This document shows positions 1 through 8,547 of a DNA stretch of 35,213 nucleotides, piece by piece; position 1 is the first letter of the stretch, and every line of letters begins with the position of its first letter. Made by a program: the position numbers and the translations under genes. The notes under the pieces are model-generated. The model ran no database searches and was not told where the DNA came from. It worked only from the letters and a program-made list of their open reading frames with translations. Source of the stretch: Anaerolineaceae bacterium (GTDB lineage: Bacteria; Chloroflexota; Anaerolineae; Promineifilales; Promineifilaceae); the NCBI GenBank assembly GCA_002699125.1, contig PABI01000019.1, forward strand, positions 1-35,213, written 5' to 3'.

Positions 1-40
1 ACTTTAAAACAAATGCCAAGATGTGCTTCCGTTCTCCTTA

Positions 41-87
41 TAAGTAAATGCCTTTGGTTTTTTAAGCAACTTTCCGGCATTTACTTA
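41..87. repeat. Inverted repeat with 12-bp perfect arms
   Basis: TAAGTAAATGCC (41-52) pairs perfectly with GGCATTTACTTA (76-87) around a 23-nt loop. It could be a terminator for a gene left of the window or a REP-like element. Apart from this hairpin and the conserved element at 234-269, positions 1-306 hold nothing I can call a gene. Confidence 0.6.
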
Positions 88-233
88 AATACAGGGACTT
101 GTTAAAAAACATATAGCCACGTCGAGCATGATAATCTAACTGACACGGGGAGTTTATTGCACCAGAAATCTTGTTTCAAGCACACAGGTGTAACCTCAGA
201 AATTTTTATCTTTTGGCGGGAGCCTCCGTCGCT

Positions 234-269
234 GATTTTCCCCAACGGCCGAATTCAGGCATAATTGCC
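234..269 (+). promoter_or_regulatory. Conserved promoter-like element, copy 1 (solo)
   Basis: This 36-bp stretch (TTTTCCCC, then AACGGCCGAATTCAGG, then CATAATTGCC) recurs at 5764-5799 and 6674-6709. The other two copies lie upstream of the carboxylase start and of its fossil. CATAAT could act as a -10 box, with TTTTCC 17 bp upstream as a poor -35. This copy has no hairpin and no gene start behind it. It abuts the 3' end of the ELWxxDGT gene, so it is probably a leftover of a former gene start. Confidence 0.45.
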
Positions 270-306
270 GCGACAAACGATACAGACAGTACCCAGCCAA
301 AGCTCG

Positions 307-3300
307 CTAATCCTCAGTGTACGCTTTTAAAGTCAGTGGCAAATACAGCCGCTCTCCCTCAACAGTCACGTAAATGGTTGCGCCTACCGGCTCAGTTACA
401 CCATCGGTAAGTGTGTAGGTGAAGCTGTCTAAGCCAATAAAGCCAGATTCCGGTGTGTAAATGAACGTTGTGCCATCGAGAACCACACTACCGTGCTGCG
501 ACTGGGAGGCAATGGCAATCTCTAGCGGATCCAAATTGTTATAGAAATCATTCTCCAAGAAGACAATGTTGACCGCCTGCCCCATGCGGGTGATGATGTA
601 ATCATCCTGAGCGACGGTGGTATGCTGCAACGCCCAAAGCTCGGTGTCGTGCAGGCCATCGTCGGCACTGAAGTAGAGCGTATCATCGACCACAAGGAAA
701 TAGGAGGGATCGGAGCTGGAGGTGCCTGGGTTGATATCCATCACCATCTGGGTGCCTGCTGCGGTGCCATCGCTCTGCCATAGTTCGGTGCCGTGAACGC
801 CGTCAGTCGCGGCAAAGTAGTATAAGCCCTTAAGCACGGCAAAGTTTTCATATATTTCATAATGCGCACTGACTGAGCTGCCGTCGGGATTGATGTCCGC
901 AACCATGCTGGTTCCCTGCTCCGTGCCGTCACTAATCCACAATTCCCGACCATGAATACCATCCGTTGCCGTGAAGAATAAACGGCCGTTCACCACAGCC
1001 AACTGCCGCACAACAGAATCTCCACCCCCCTCATTGATATCTTTCACCAAAATCGTATTTTCCGGTGTGCCATCTGAGCGCCACAGCTCCGCTCCGTATG
1101 CACCATTATCATCTGCAGAAAAATAAAATATGTCATTAAACAGGATGTAATTTTGGTACGTTTGTCCGGCAGATGAAAAGCTGCCGGGAGCTATATCTTT
1201 AAGCAGCCAGGTGCCGTCGGTAGTGCCATCGGTGCGCCAAAACTCATAGCCATACTCAGGTCGATAGGCCTTAAGGAAAAATTGGCCACCTCCATATACC
1301 ATTGTGCCAACGAACTGATCTGAACCGGTGGTTAAATCGGGCATGATGTCCAGCACCAGCCAGGTGCCTGCTTCGGTGCCATCGGTACGCCAGAGTGAAT
1401 CCCCTAACGCAGCATCATTGGCACGGAAATACACCAAATCATCAACGTTTATGAGATGGTGCGGCCAGCTGCTGTCAACACCGGGATTGATATCTTTAAG
1501 CATCTGTGTATTGGTCACGGTGCCGTCGCTTATCCAAAGTTCATACCCGTGACTGACATTACGAGCGCGAAACAACAGTTGGTCCCCCAAAGCCATAAAA
1601 CTGCCAACAAGACCAGAGTTTTCGCCTGGGTATATGTCCTGCAGGAGCATGGTGCCTGTTGGCGAACCATCGCTGACCCATAGTTCACGACCCGTATCCG
1701 ATTCTTCATTGATGTAAAAGAGTTTGTCCTCAATAGCCACGGGACGGCCGCTTTCAGCCACCGGGGTAGAGGCGATGGGCGGCGGAAAAGAGGATGTCCA
1801 ATCGGGATAAATCTGGGCTACGCTTTGGGTATTAGCAGCGGTACCGTCGGTTGTCCACAAATTGCGCTGAGTATTATCGTTGGCAAAGACGTAAATGGTG
1901 TCGTTGGCCTGGGTTAAAAAGTTAGGATACCCATCCCCGTTGCCATCGGCAATGTCGGCGACCATCATGGTGCTGACATCACTGCCGCTGCTTTGCCACA
2001 GCTCCACGCCATGCAGATCGTCAGAGGCGGCAAAATAAAGCGTGCCGTTAACATTGGTTAAATTGGCAGGGTCAGAACCAGTTATGCCGGGGAAAATATC
2101 GCTTACCTGAACAGTACCAACCGTCGTGCCATCTGTAAGCCAAAGCTCTGCGCCGCTACCGTTGCCTGCATCGGCCTGGAAGTAAAGCAGGGTGCCAACG
2201 GCCGTTAATTCCTCAGGTGTGGAAAAGCCAGCCAAGTTAATATCCTGCACCATCGTTGTGCCACCCAACGTCCCGTCGCTGCGCCACAGCTCGACGCCGT
2301 TGACGCCATCGTCCGCCTGGAAGTAAAGCATGTTGTTGAACACGGTTAGCTCGGTGGGAAAAGATGGCACGCTGGGAGCAAAGTCCAGCAGTTGTGTACC
2401 CGCGTCGGTGCCGTCACTCACCCACAGTTCCCCATCAGACACAAAAAAGAGCTGGTTATTTACGGCCGTTAATTCCGTGGGGGATCCGGAATCCATACCA
2501 GTCACAATATCGCTTACCATGAATGTGCCCGCTTCGGTGCCATCTGTACGCCATAATTCCCGCCCATTCACATCATCGGTGGCGCTAAAGTAAACAATCC
2601 CGTTGAGCCCGGCAAAATAGATAGGCGAAGAATTGCCAGAAGGATGGATGTTTTCCACCATAAACGTGCCGTCTACGGTACCATCGCTGCGCCACAGCTC
2701 CAATCCGTTTGTGCCATCGTTGCCGCTAAAATAAAGAAAGTCATCAACCTGCGCCATATTAAAAATGGTTCCTGAGCCGCTAGGGTTGATATCCTTAACC
2801 ATGTATGTGCCGCTTTCCGTGCCGTCGCTGCGCCACAGTTCGGTGCTGTGCACGCCATCGTCAGCACGAAAATAGAGCGTGTCGGCGACGGCCGTTAAGC
2901 CCCCAACATTGTCTAAATCCGGGAATGGCGTCGTGCCGCTCTCGGTGCCATCACTCACCCATAACCTTTTGGGATAAGATTCGGCCGTTCTGGCCACGAA
3001 GAACAACAAATCATCTGCGACCGTTAAACTGACGGGATCAGAAGAGGAAAGAGGCCGCAAATTTTTGAGGCGAAAGGTGCCAGAAATCGTGCCGTCACTG
3101 CGCCACACCTCTGTATCATTGTCATCATCGGTGGCGGCAAAATAAAGCAACCCATTCAGATTGGTTAGATAAGCAGGGGAAGAGGGATTCGTCGCCGAGA
3201 CATTGAAATCCATCACCAAATACGGCTGTGGCACAGGCGGCTGCGTTTGGGAAAAAACAGACCAGCTCATGGAAAACAATAAAACTGAAAGAACAAGGGT

Positions 3301-3345
3301 AAAGAAGATAACGCCCCAACTCCGTCGGTTAATGGAGAATGACAT
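307..3345 (-). CDS. Secreted ELWxxDGT-repeat protein with C-terminal Ig-like domain
   Basis: The product has 1012 residues and function unknown. It begins with an N-terminal signal peptide (basic NRR, then a hydrophobic run from about residue 10 to 30). About 18 copies of a roughly 45-50 residue unit follow, centred on ELWRSDGTxxGT and continuing DIxPGxxSSxPxxL and LYFxAxDGxxG. The last unit is degenerate (ELWALQHT). Such units are expected to form beta-propeller-like blades on the cell surface. The last 100 residues resemble a bacterial Ig/cadherin-like domain (VAQDDYIITRMGQAVNI, then FTYTLTDGV). The protein ends in LYLPLTLKAYTED, a YLPL-type tail often seen on Chloroflexota secreted proteins. 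I chose the ATG at 3345 because GGGGG lies about 5 nt upstream and it starts a signal peptide. The longer open frame to 3633 overlaps the kinase gene and encodes no sensible N-terminus. Confidence 0.85.
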   Translation of the reverse strand: MSFSINRRSWGVIFFTLVLSVLLFSMSWSVFSQTQPPVPQPYLVMDFNVSATNPSSPAYLTNLNGLLYFAATDDDNDTEVWRSDGTISGTFRLKNLRPLSSSDPVSLTVADDLLFFVARTAESYPKRLWVSDGTESGTTPFPDLDNVGGLTAVADTLYFRADDGVHSTELWRSDGTESGTYMVKDINPSGSGTIFNMAQVDDFLYFSGNDGTNGLELWRSDGTVDGTFMVENIHPSGNSSPIYFAGLNGIVYFSATDDVNGRELWRTDGTEAGTFMVSDIVTGMDSGSPTELTAVNNQLFFVSDGELWVSDGTDAGTQLLDFAPSVPSFPTELTVFNNMLYFQADDGVNGVELWRSDGTLGGTTMVQDINLAGFSTPEELTAVGTLLYFQADAGNGSGAELWLTDGTTVGTVQVSDIFPGITGSDPANLTNVNGTLYFAASDDLHGVELWQSSGSDVSTMMVADIADGNGDGYPNFLTQANDTIYVFANDNTQRNLWTTDGTAANTQSVAQIYPDWTSSFPPPIASTPVAESGRPVAIEDKLFYINEESDTGRELWVSDGSPTGTMLLQDIYPGENSGLVGSFMALGDQLLFRARNVSHGYELWISDGTVTNTQMLKDINPGVDSSWPHHLINVDDLVYFRANDAALGDSLWRTDGTEAGTWLVLDIMPDLTTGSDQFVGTMVYGGGQFFLKAYRPEYGYEFWRTDGTTDGTWLLKDIAPGSFSSAGQTYQNYILFNDIFYFSADDNGAYGAELWRSDGTPENTILVKDINEGGGDSVVRQLAVVNGRLFFTATDGIHGRELWISDGTEQGTSMVADINPDGSSVSAHYEIYENFAVLKGLYYFAATDGVHGTELWQSDGTAAGTQMVMDINPGTSSSDPSYFLVVDDTLYFSADDGLHDTELWALQHTTVAQDDYIITRMGQAVNIVFLENDFYNNLDPLEIAIASQSQHGSVVLDGTTFIYTPESGFIGLDSFTYTLTDGVTEPVGATIYVTVEGERLYLPLTLKAYTED

Positions 3346-3408
3346 AAAGCCCCCTGTCATGCAAAATATTGGTATAAAGGATGCGCACAATGCAGTAAAC
3401 GCCCCGAC

Positions 3409-3414
3409 ATTATA
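3409..3414 (-). promoter_or_regulatory. Candidate -10 box (TATAAT) for the ELWxxDGT gene
   Basis: A perfect TATAAT read on the minus strand sits about 64 bp upstream of the chosen start at 3345, in the 125-bp gap behind the histidine kinase. No good -35 is visible at 17 bp (AAAAAG). The assignment rests on the -10 and its position, and suggests the gene has its own promoter. Confidence 0.4.
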
Positions 3415-3470
3415 CCCTAATTTAGAGGATGCTTTTTGAATTTTCCGGCATTCGAATTGACAGGGGAAGG

Positions 3471-5639
3471 CTACGTGTTTGTAGGGGCCAGATGGCAGCG
3501 GATGAGTGCGGCCGTTAGCTCTTGAACGTGGACCGGCTTGCTGACGTAATCGTCCAGGCCCTGGGCCAGATATTTCTCTTTGTCCCCTTCCAGGGCATTG
3601 GCTGTGAGGGCAATAATGCAGGGCTGCCGCCATTGGGGCAAATTGCGGCGAATGCGGTGTGTGGCTTCAATACCGTCCATTTCCGGCATTTGGATGTCCA
3701 TCAGAATCACGTCGTAATCCTGCCGGTGCAGTGCTTCCAGTGCCTCCAGGCCGTTACCGGCAACGTCGGCACGGTATCCCAGGCGGCTGAGCAGGCGCAG
3801 CGCTACCTTTTGGTTGATGAGATTGTCTTCCGCCAGCAAAATGCGCAGCGGCATCTCGTTGGCCAGGTTGGGATTAAACTCGTTGTCGCCATACGGCCGT
3901 TCCCGATCAAACGTCAATTTACCCAGTGTAATCTGCTGCAAAATCTGCTTCAAATCTCCCGGATTGATCGGCTTTTGCATCTGCCGCGTAAACAGCCCGG
4001 CTTCATTGGGCACAAAGCCAAGAGACGTAAGCAAGACGATGGGTAGCTGAGCAGCCTGAGGCAGTTGGCGGATTTTCTGGGCAGCTATACGGCCGTCCAT
4101 CTCCGGCATCTGCATATCCAGCAGCACCAGATCAAAGCGGCTGCCCTGCGCCAACAGCGCCAGTGCCTCTGGACCGGAAGACACGGTGCAGACATCTGCC
4201 CGCCAGGTCGTTAAAGTGTGATGCAGCACAAAGCGGTTCACCATGTTGTCATCAATGATGAGAATGCGCTGACCGCTGAAATCAACGGGGGCAGCAACGG
4301 CCGTTGCTTCTTCAGACACGCCATCTACCTGGATGGTAAAAGCAAACGACGAACCGACGCCTGGCTCGCTTTCCACCCACATACGGCCGTTCATCGCTTC
4401 GGCCAATTTTTTGCTGATGGCCAGACCTAACCCAGAGCCACCATATTTGCGGGTAGTGGAGGAATCCACCTGGCTAAACATCTGGAAAAGGCGATCCAGA
4501 CGCTCGGGCGGGATGCCGATGCCGGTATCAACGACAACAAACTGGATTTCATAGCGGCCAGCCGACAATTCCGTGCTCGTCACAAAGACGCTCACTTCCC
4601 CCGCTTCTGTAAACTTAACGGCATTACCAATAAGGTTCACCAACACCTGCCGCAGGCGGGTCACATCACCGACGATTACTGCGGGCGTTTCGGCATCGAT
4701 CAAATAAATGAGCTCCACATTTTTCTGGGCGGCCTTCACGGCAAACAGATCAACCGCCTCGGTCACACAATCCCGCAGGTTAAACGGATATTGCTCAATG
4801 GTCAGCTTGCCTGCTTCAATTTTGGAGAAGTCAAGGATGTCGTTGATCAGCGTCAAGAGTCCGCTGCCGCTGGTACGCATCATTTCCACATAGTCGCGCT
4901 GCTCTTCGCTCAGGGGAGAGTCTAGCAGCAGGCTGGTCAGACCCGTCACCGCGTTCATGGGGGTGCGAATTTCGTGACTCATGTTGGCCAGGAATTCACT
5001 TTTTGCCTGATTAGCTGCCTCGGCTTCCCGGTTTGCCTGCTCCAGCGCCAGATTTTTTTGCTTCACCTCTGCCAGGGCCGCGTTGAGCCGGTCGCTGCCA
5101 AAGCGAAAGTTGCCCAGCGTCAGAACCAGGCCGAACACCCAGAAAATGGCGTCAAACCAGGGGGACCGCATCCCTGTCGGCTGTAACCAGCCAACCTGCT
5201 CTAGCAAGATTAACCCGGCCAGAGAAGCCAGACATAACAAGGTCACGTAAAAACTGGCGCGCCAGTGGATAAGGTAGCCCACAAACAGAATGAGTGGGAC
5301 GTAGATGACAAGCGTGGCATCGTGTGCACCCTGGTTAATGGCCGCCGCCCCGGTGGTACAGGCCCAGGCAATCAAGGTGATGATCATTCCCATCACCCGT
5401 AGTTTGCCCCAATGCAGCAACCAGCGCAGGCTGCACATGGCAATGAAGGACAGCAGACCAATCCACGTACCAATACCGATACCGCCGCCACCCAAAATGA
5501 GACCCACAGTCAGGCCAAAAGTGGCAATGACGCCCATCAGCGTTGACTTATGCAAGTAATCGGCCGTTTTCTGTTTATCGGTATCATCAAAGCGGGGCGC
5601 GTGAAATAGAATGTTTGCTAAGTACAAGAGTTGTTTCAT
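3471..5639 (-). CDS. Hybrid sensor histidine kinase with two receiver domains
   Basis: This 722-residue BarA/TorS-type hybrid kinase has several membrane helices (about residues 35-180) and a short coiled coil (about 185-215). The HisKA box is SHEIRTP with phosphoacceptor His222. The HATPase domain has the N box [15 protein letters not shown] and GGSGLGL. Receiver 1 is LIIDDN with Asp508 in [11 protein letters not shown]. Receiver 2 is LLAEDN with Asp648 in [11 protein letters not shown]. It has no HPt domain and no recognisable extracellular ligand domain, so the signal is probably sensed in the membrane. An HPt protein or DNA-binding regulator is not nearby. I chose ATG 5639; the frame stays open to a TTG at 5687. 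The ELWxxDGT gene follows 125 bp downstream on the same strand. Confidence 0.9.
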   Translation of the reverse strand: MKQLLYLANILFHAPRFDDTDKQKTADYLHKSTLMGVIATFGLTVGLILGGGGIGIGTWIGLLSFIAMCSLRWLLHWGKLRVMGMIITLIAWACTTGAAAINQGAHDATLVIYVPLILFVGYLIHWRASFYVTLLCLASLAGLILLEQVGWLQPTGMRSPWFDAIFWVFGLVLTLGNFRFGSDRLNAALAEVKQKNLALEQANREAEAANQAKSEFLANMSHEIRTPMNAVTGLTSLLLDSPLSEEQRDYVEMMRTSGSGLLTLINDILDFSKIEAGKLTIEQYPFNLRDCVTEAVDLFAVKAAQKNVELIYLIDAETPAVIVGDVTRLRQVLVNLIGNAVKFTEAGEVSVFVTSTELSAGRYEIQFVVVDTGIGIPPERLDRLFQMFSQVDSSTTRKYGGSGLGLAISKKLAEAMNGRMWVESEPGVGSSFAFTIQVDGVSEEATAVAAPVDFSGQRILIIDDNMVNRFVLHHTLTTWRADVCTVSSGPEALALLAQGSRFDLVLLDMQMPEMDGRIAAQKIRQLPQAAQLPIVLLTSLGFVPNEAGLFTRQMQKPINPGDLKQILQQITLGKLTFDRERPYGDNEFNPNLANEMPLRILLAEDNLINQKVALRLLSRLGYRADVAGNGLEALEALHRQDYDVILMDIQMPEMDGIEATHRIRRNLPQWRQPCIIALTANALEGDKEKYLAQGLDDYVSKPVHVQELTAALIRCHLAPTNT

Positions 5640-5763
5640 TAAATTAGGATACCCACCTGGTGCCAGCCAGATTATGATCACAGGCAACTATACCGGGCAC
5701 AAGTCAGCGGCTCAATAGGATACATGACATATTTGGTAGTAAATATTTCCCCCGTGGCTCCGT

Positions 5764-5799
5764 GATTTTCCCCAATGCGTGAATTCAGGCATAATTGTC
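5764..5799 (+). promoter_or_regulatory. Conserved promoter-like element, copy 2
   Basis: This is the same 36-bp block as at 234-269 and 6674-6709, with TGCGT replacing CGGCC in the middle. GAATTCAGGCATAATTG is identical in all three. It lies 12 bp before the hairpin at 5811-5869 and about 100 bp before the fossil carboxylase start at 5902. It probably still works as, or descends from, the carboxylase promoter. Confidence 0.5.
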
Positions 5800-5810
5800 T
5801 TGTAACTCGA

Positions 5811-5869
5811 AGGTGCGACGCACTTGATAATCATACGGCAAGCCAGTCTGGAGCAAGTGCGTCGCACCT
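5811..5869. repeat. Palindromic hairpin element, type A copy 1
   Basis: AGGTGCGACGCACTTG (5811-5826) pairs perfectly over 16 bp with 5854-5869 around a 27-nt loop. Each arm contains its own palindrome (GTGCGACGCAC). The whole element differs from the copy at 6719-6777 by a single base in the loop. It sits between the promoter-like block and the fossil start codon, so it would be transcribed as a leader hairpin. Confidence 0.8.
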
Positions 5870-5901
5870 GAACAGACAACCTACAATCCCACGAGAGGCA
5901 T

Positions 5902-6051
5902 ATGAGTCAAATTATTCGCCACATCCACACGAACAGTTCTGAGTACAAGAGTAATTTTGCGCACAGCAAGCAGTTAGCTAACCAACTACATGAACGGCAA
6001 AAAGAAGCGGCAGAACCTTATACAATCACCAGGAATTCACAATCTGCTTAA
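5902..6051 (+). pseudogene. 5' fossil of a second carboxylase beta gene
   Basis: A start codon with a GAGAGG ribosome site opens a 49-codon frame. Its first 36 residues match the start of the intact carboxylase at 6805 ([20 protein letters not shown] against [20 protein letters not shown]). The similarity stops near 6017, and the frame runs out at 6051 inside the 3' end of the opposing membrane-protein gene. Synonymous sites differ widely between the copies, while the promoter block and hairpin are almost identical. I read this as the truncated head of an old paralogous copy. It could still make a short peptide. Confidence 0.75.
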
Positions 6052-6538
6052 AAAGATTACTCCGACCGTTACCATATAAGCTAAGGCTAATGTCAAAAAT
6101 TCTGAGGAATACAACAATTATGGTAGGAATGTTGACAACAAAGACCAGCCATAAAATAGTTGGAAAAGAAGCATACAATTTAAGCCTATAAAGTAAGAAA
6201 GAATAAGCAAAGCTCTCGACGATAATTATCAAAAGCATTGAGATGATAACGGCAATTATTTTGATAAATAGAACTGGAGCAGATAATGAGACGGATTCTC
6301 GTACAGCAGGGAAAAAGCTACCATATACAATTATTTCACCAAACCGAAAATAGATAATGGCAAGCGACAAAATATTCATTTTTGAAACATGTTCAAATGT
6401 CATCTCTATAAATGGCACACGAATTTCCCGCCAAATTAGTAGTTTGAGATAGGGCAGTAACCCCAAACAACAAATCAAGATTACGACAAGAACGGCAAGA
6501 TCAAAAATTAATATAAATAGCCCAGCAACACCATTCAT
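6026..6538 (-). CDS. Small multi-spanning membrane protein, unknown function
   Basis: The product has 170 residues with about four hydrophobic segments (near residues 5-30, 50-75, 85-115 and 125-150) and no family I recognise. A GGAG box lies about 9 nt upstream of the ATG at 6538. The gene is clearly AT-rich compared with its surroundings, lacks the ACGGCCGT octamer, and lies exactly between the carboxylase 5' fossil and the intact copy. Its 3' end overlaps the fossil frame. These signs point to a gene acquired by transfer, but its role cannot be told from the sequence. Confidence 0.65.
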   Translation of the reverse strand: MNGVAGLFILIFDLAVLVVILICCLGLLPYLKLLIWREIRVPFIEMTFEHVSKMNILSLAIIYFRFGEIIVYGSFFPAVRESVSLSAPVLFIKIIAVIISMLLIIIVESFAYSFLLYRLKLYASFPTILWLVFVVNIPTIIVVFLRIFDISLSLYGNGRSNLFKQIVNSW

Positions 6539-6673
6539 TTCGATACTCCAGTTTTATGAAGCGTATGCACGACAAGCAACTTTAGGCCTAGGATAACAGG
6601 GGCAATCAAGCAAGAAAAGCACTTGAGTGTTCCAATAAAAGCAATCTCGTCATGTTTCAGCATTCTACTTGTT

Positions 6674-6709
6674 GAGTTTTCCCAACGGCCGAATTCAGGC
6701 ATAATTGCC
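6674..6709 (+). promoter_or_regulatory. Conserved promoter-like element, copy 3 (carboxylase)
   Basis: TTTTCCCAACGGCCGAATTC is followed by AGGCATAATTGCC. CATAAT (6700-6705) is the likely -10. The better -35-like hexamer TTGTTG (6669-6674) is 25 bp away, too far to pair with it, so TTTTCC at 6677 is the candidate. The block precedes the 6719-6777 hairpin and the carboxylase start at 6805. Confidence 0.5.
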
Positions 6710-6718
6710 TTGAATTAA

Positions 6719-6777
6719 AGGTGCGACGCACTTGATAATCATACGGCAAGCCAGTCTAGAGCAAGTGCGTCGCACCT
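6719..6777. repeat. Palindromic hairpin element, type A copy 2
   Basis: The 16-bp arms (6719-6734 and 6762-6777) are identical to those at 5811-5869. The 27-nt loop carries one change (CTGGAG to CTAGAG). It ends 27 nt before the carboxylase ATG and lies in the untranslated leader. Read on the minus strand the loop contains GGCTTGCCGTA, close to the GGTTCTGCC loop cores of the hairpins at 9740 and 28561. Confidence 0.8.
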
Positions 6778-6804
6778 GGACAACCTACATCCCACGAGAG
6801 GCAC

Positions 6805-8424
6805 ATGAGTCAAATTATTAGCCACATCCACACGAACAGTTCTGAGTACAAAACCAATTATGCGCACAACAAGGGGCTGGCCGACCAGCTTCATGAGAGG
6901 CAAAAAGAGGCGACAGGGGAACGGCCGTCTCGCACCATCGAGCGCCATTTATCCAGAGGCAAACTACTGGTGCGGGATCGCATCGACGCCATTTTGGACG
7001 ACGGCAGCCCGTTTTTGGAGCTGTCTCCCCTGGCCGCCTGGGAAATGTACGATGGCGAAGCCCCCAGCGCGGGTATCGTCACCGGCGTGGGCCGCGTGGC
7101 CGGGCTGGAGTGCATGATCATCGCCAACGACCCCACGGTGAAGGGCGGCACCTACTTCCCCGAAACGGTGAAGAAGCATTTGCGCGCCCAGACCATCGCC
7201 GAGCAAAACGAGCTACCTACCATTTACCTGGTCGATTCCGGCGGCGCGTTTTTGCACCTGCAAGCCGACGTCTTCCCCGACCGGGAACATTTTGGCCGGA
7301 TTTTCTTCAACATTGCCCGGATGTCGGGCAAGGGGATTATTCAGATTGCGGCCGTTTTAGGTTCGTGTACGGCGGGCGGGGCGTACATCCCGGCGATGTG
7401 CGACGAGACGATCATCGTGCGCGAGAACGGCACCATCTTTTTGGCCGGGCCGCCGCTGGTGAAGGCGGCCACGGGCGAAGAAGTCACCGCCGAAGAGCTG
7501 GGCGGCGCCGACGTACACACCCGTCTCAGCGGCGTGGCCGACCATTTTGCCGACAACGAAGAAGAAGCGCTGGCCAAGGTGCGAGAAATCATCAGCCATC
7601 TCAACCGACGCAAAAGCCCGCCCGTGGTCCTGCAAACGCCGGAAGACCCGCTCTACGATCCGGAGGAGCTGTACGGCGTGGTCCCCGCCGACAGCCGCCA
7701 GACCTACGACGTGCGTGAAATCATCGCCCGGCTGGTGGATGGCTCCCGCCTGAGCGAGTTCAAAGCGCGCTACGGCCCGACGATTGTGTGCGGCTTTGCC
7801 CACATTCTGGGCATCCCGGTGGGCATCGTGGCCAACAACGGCCTGCTCTTTAGCGAATCGGCGCTGAAGGCAACGCACTTTATCCAGCTGTGCGGCCAGC
7901 GCGGCACGCCGCTGCTCTTTCTGCAAAACATCGCTGGCTTCATGGTGGGCAAGGAGTATGAAAACAGGGGCATTGCCAAGGACGGGGCCAAAATGGTGAT
8001 GGCCGTGAGCAACGTTAATGTGCCCTGCATCACCTTGTTCCACGGCGTCAGCCACGGTGCGGGTAACTACGGCATGATGGGCCGGGCCTACGACCCGCGC
8101 TTTTTGTTCACCTGGCCTAACAGCCGCATCAGCGTGATGAGCGGCGAGGCGGCGGCCAACGTACTGTGGGATGTGGGCCAGGCGCGCGCCCTGCGCCAGT
8201 TTGAGAATCCCACGCCGGAGCAGATTGCCGAGACGGAAGCGAGCTTCAAGCAGCCCATCCTGGAGCAGTACGCCCACGAGAGCGACCCGTATTTTGCCAC
8301 CGCCCGCCTGTGGGACGATGGCATCCTGGACCCGGCCCAAACGCGCATGGCGCTGGGACTGGCGTTTTCGGCTACTTTGAATGCGGGGTTGGGAGACGGC
8401 CGTTTCGGCACCTTCCGCATGTAA
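6805..8424 (+). CDS. mccB: Methylcrotonyl-CoA carboxylase beta (carboxyltransferase) subunit
   Basis: The 539-residue product is close to the usual length of MCC beta chains. This subunit moves CO2 from biotin to the acyl-CoA, in leucine breakdown for true MCC. The family signature is dense: [16 protein letters not shown], then [16 protein letters not shown], then [13 protein letters not shown], then [18 protein letters not shown] with [13 protein letters not shown]. The second half has the oxyanion region [17 protein letters not shown], and the protein ends in FGTFRM as MCC beta chains do. Start 6805 has GAGAGG 3 nt upstream. No biotin carboxylase, biotin carrier, acyl-CoA dehydrogenase or HMG-CoA lyase is in the window, so its partner must be elsewhere. 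Fragments of a second copy flank it. A propionyl/acetyl-CoA specificity is less likely from the motifs. Confidence 0.9.
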   Translation: MSQIISHIHTNSSEYKTNYAHNKGLADQLHERQKEATGERPSRTIERHLSRGKLLVRDRIDAILDDGSPFLELSPLAAWEMYDGEAPSAGIVTGVGRVAGLECMIIANDPTVKGGTYFPETVKKHLRAQTIAEQNELPTIYLVDSGGAFLHLQADVFPDREHFGRIFFNIARMSGKGIIQIAAVLGSCTAGGAYIPAMCDETIIVRENGTIFLAGPPLVKAATGEEVTAEELGGADVHTRLSGVADHFADNEEEALAKVREIISHLNRRKSPPVVLQTPEDPLYDPEELYGVVPADSRQTYDVREIIARLVDGSRLSEFKARYGPTIVCGFAHILGIPVGIVANNGLLFSESALKATHFIQLCGQRGTPLLFLQNIAGFMVGKEYENRGIAKDGAKMVMAVSNVNVPCITLFHGVSHGAGNYGMMGRAYDPRFLFTWPNSRISVMSGEAAANVLWDVGQARALRQFENPTPEQIAETEASFKQPILEQYAHESDPYFATARLWDDGILDPAQTRMALGLAFSATLNAGLGDGRFGTFRM

Positions 8425-8547
8425 AATAAGATTTTAGCGCTGCGGCGGTTTTTTGACCGAGCCGCCATGTGGCACAGTGATGACACCGGCCACAGCTAGT
8501 TCCAACCTATGCTCAGAACGAAAATATGGGGAGAAATAGAAGTTAAA

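Noticed and set aside
307..3345. Regularly spaced similar DNA segments, like a CRISPR array
   Set aside because: They are the coding repeats of the ELWxxDGT protein: spacing is about 135-150 bp, units are imperfect, and the frame is open throughout.
3346..3633. N-terminal extension of the ELWxxDGT frame
   Set aside because: It overlaps the kinase gene, reads as low-complexity Arg/Pro-rich sequence, and the signal peptide starts at 3345.
7357..8340. Long minus-strand frame of 327 codons opposite the carboxylase
   Set aside because: It is a shadow of the GC-rich carboxylase gene; the His/Ala-rich product has no ribosome site or recognisable domain.
8425..8508. Rho-independent terminator after the carboxylase (GGCGG...CCGCC)
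   Set aside because: The arms are only 5 bp with a 13-nt loop that contains the T-run, so the structure is not convincing.
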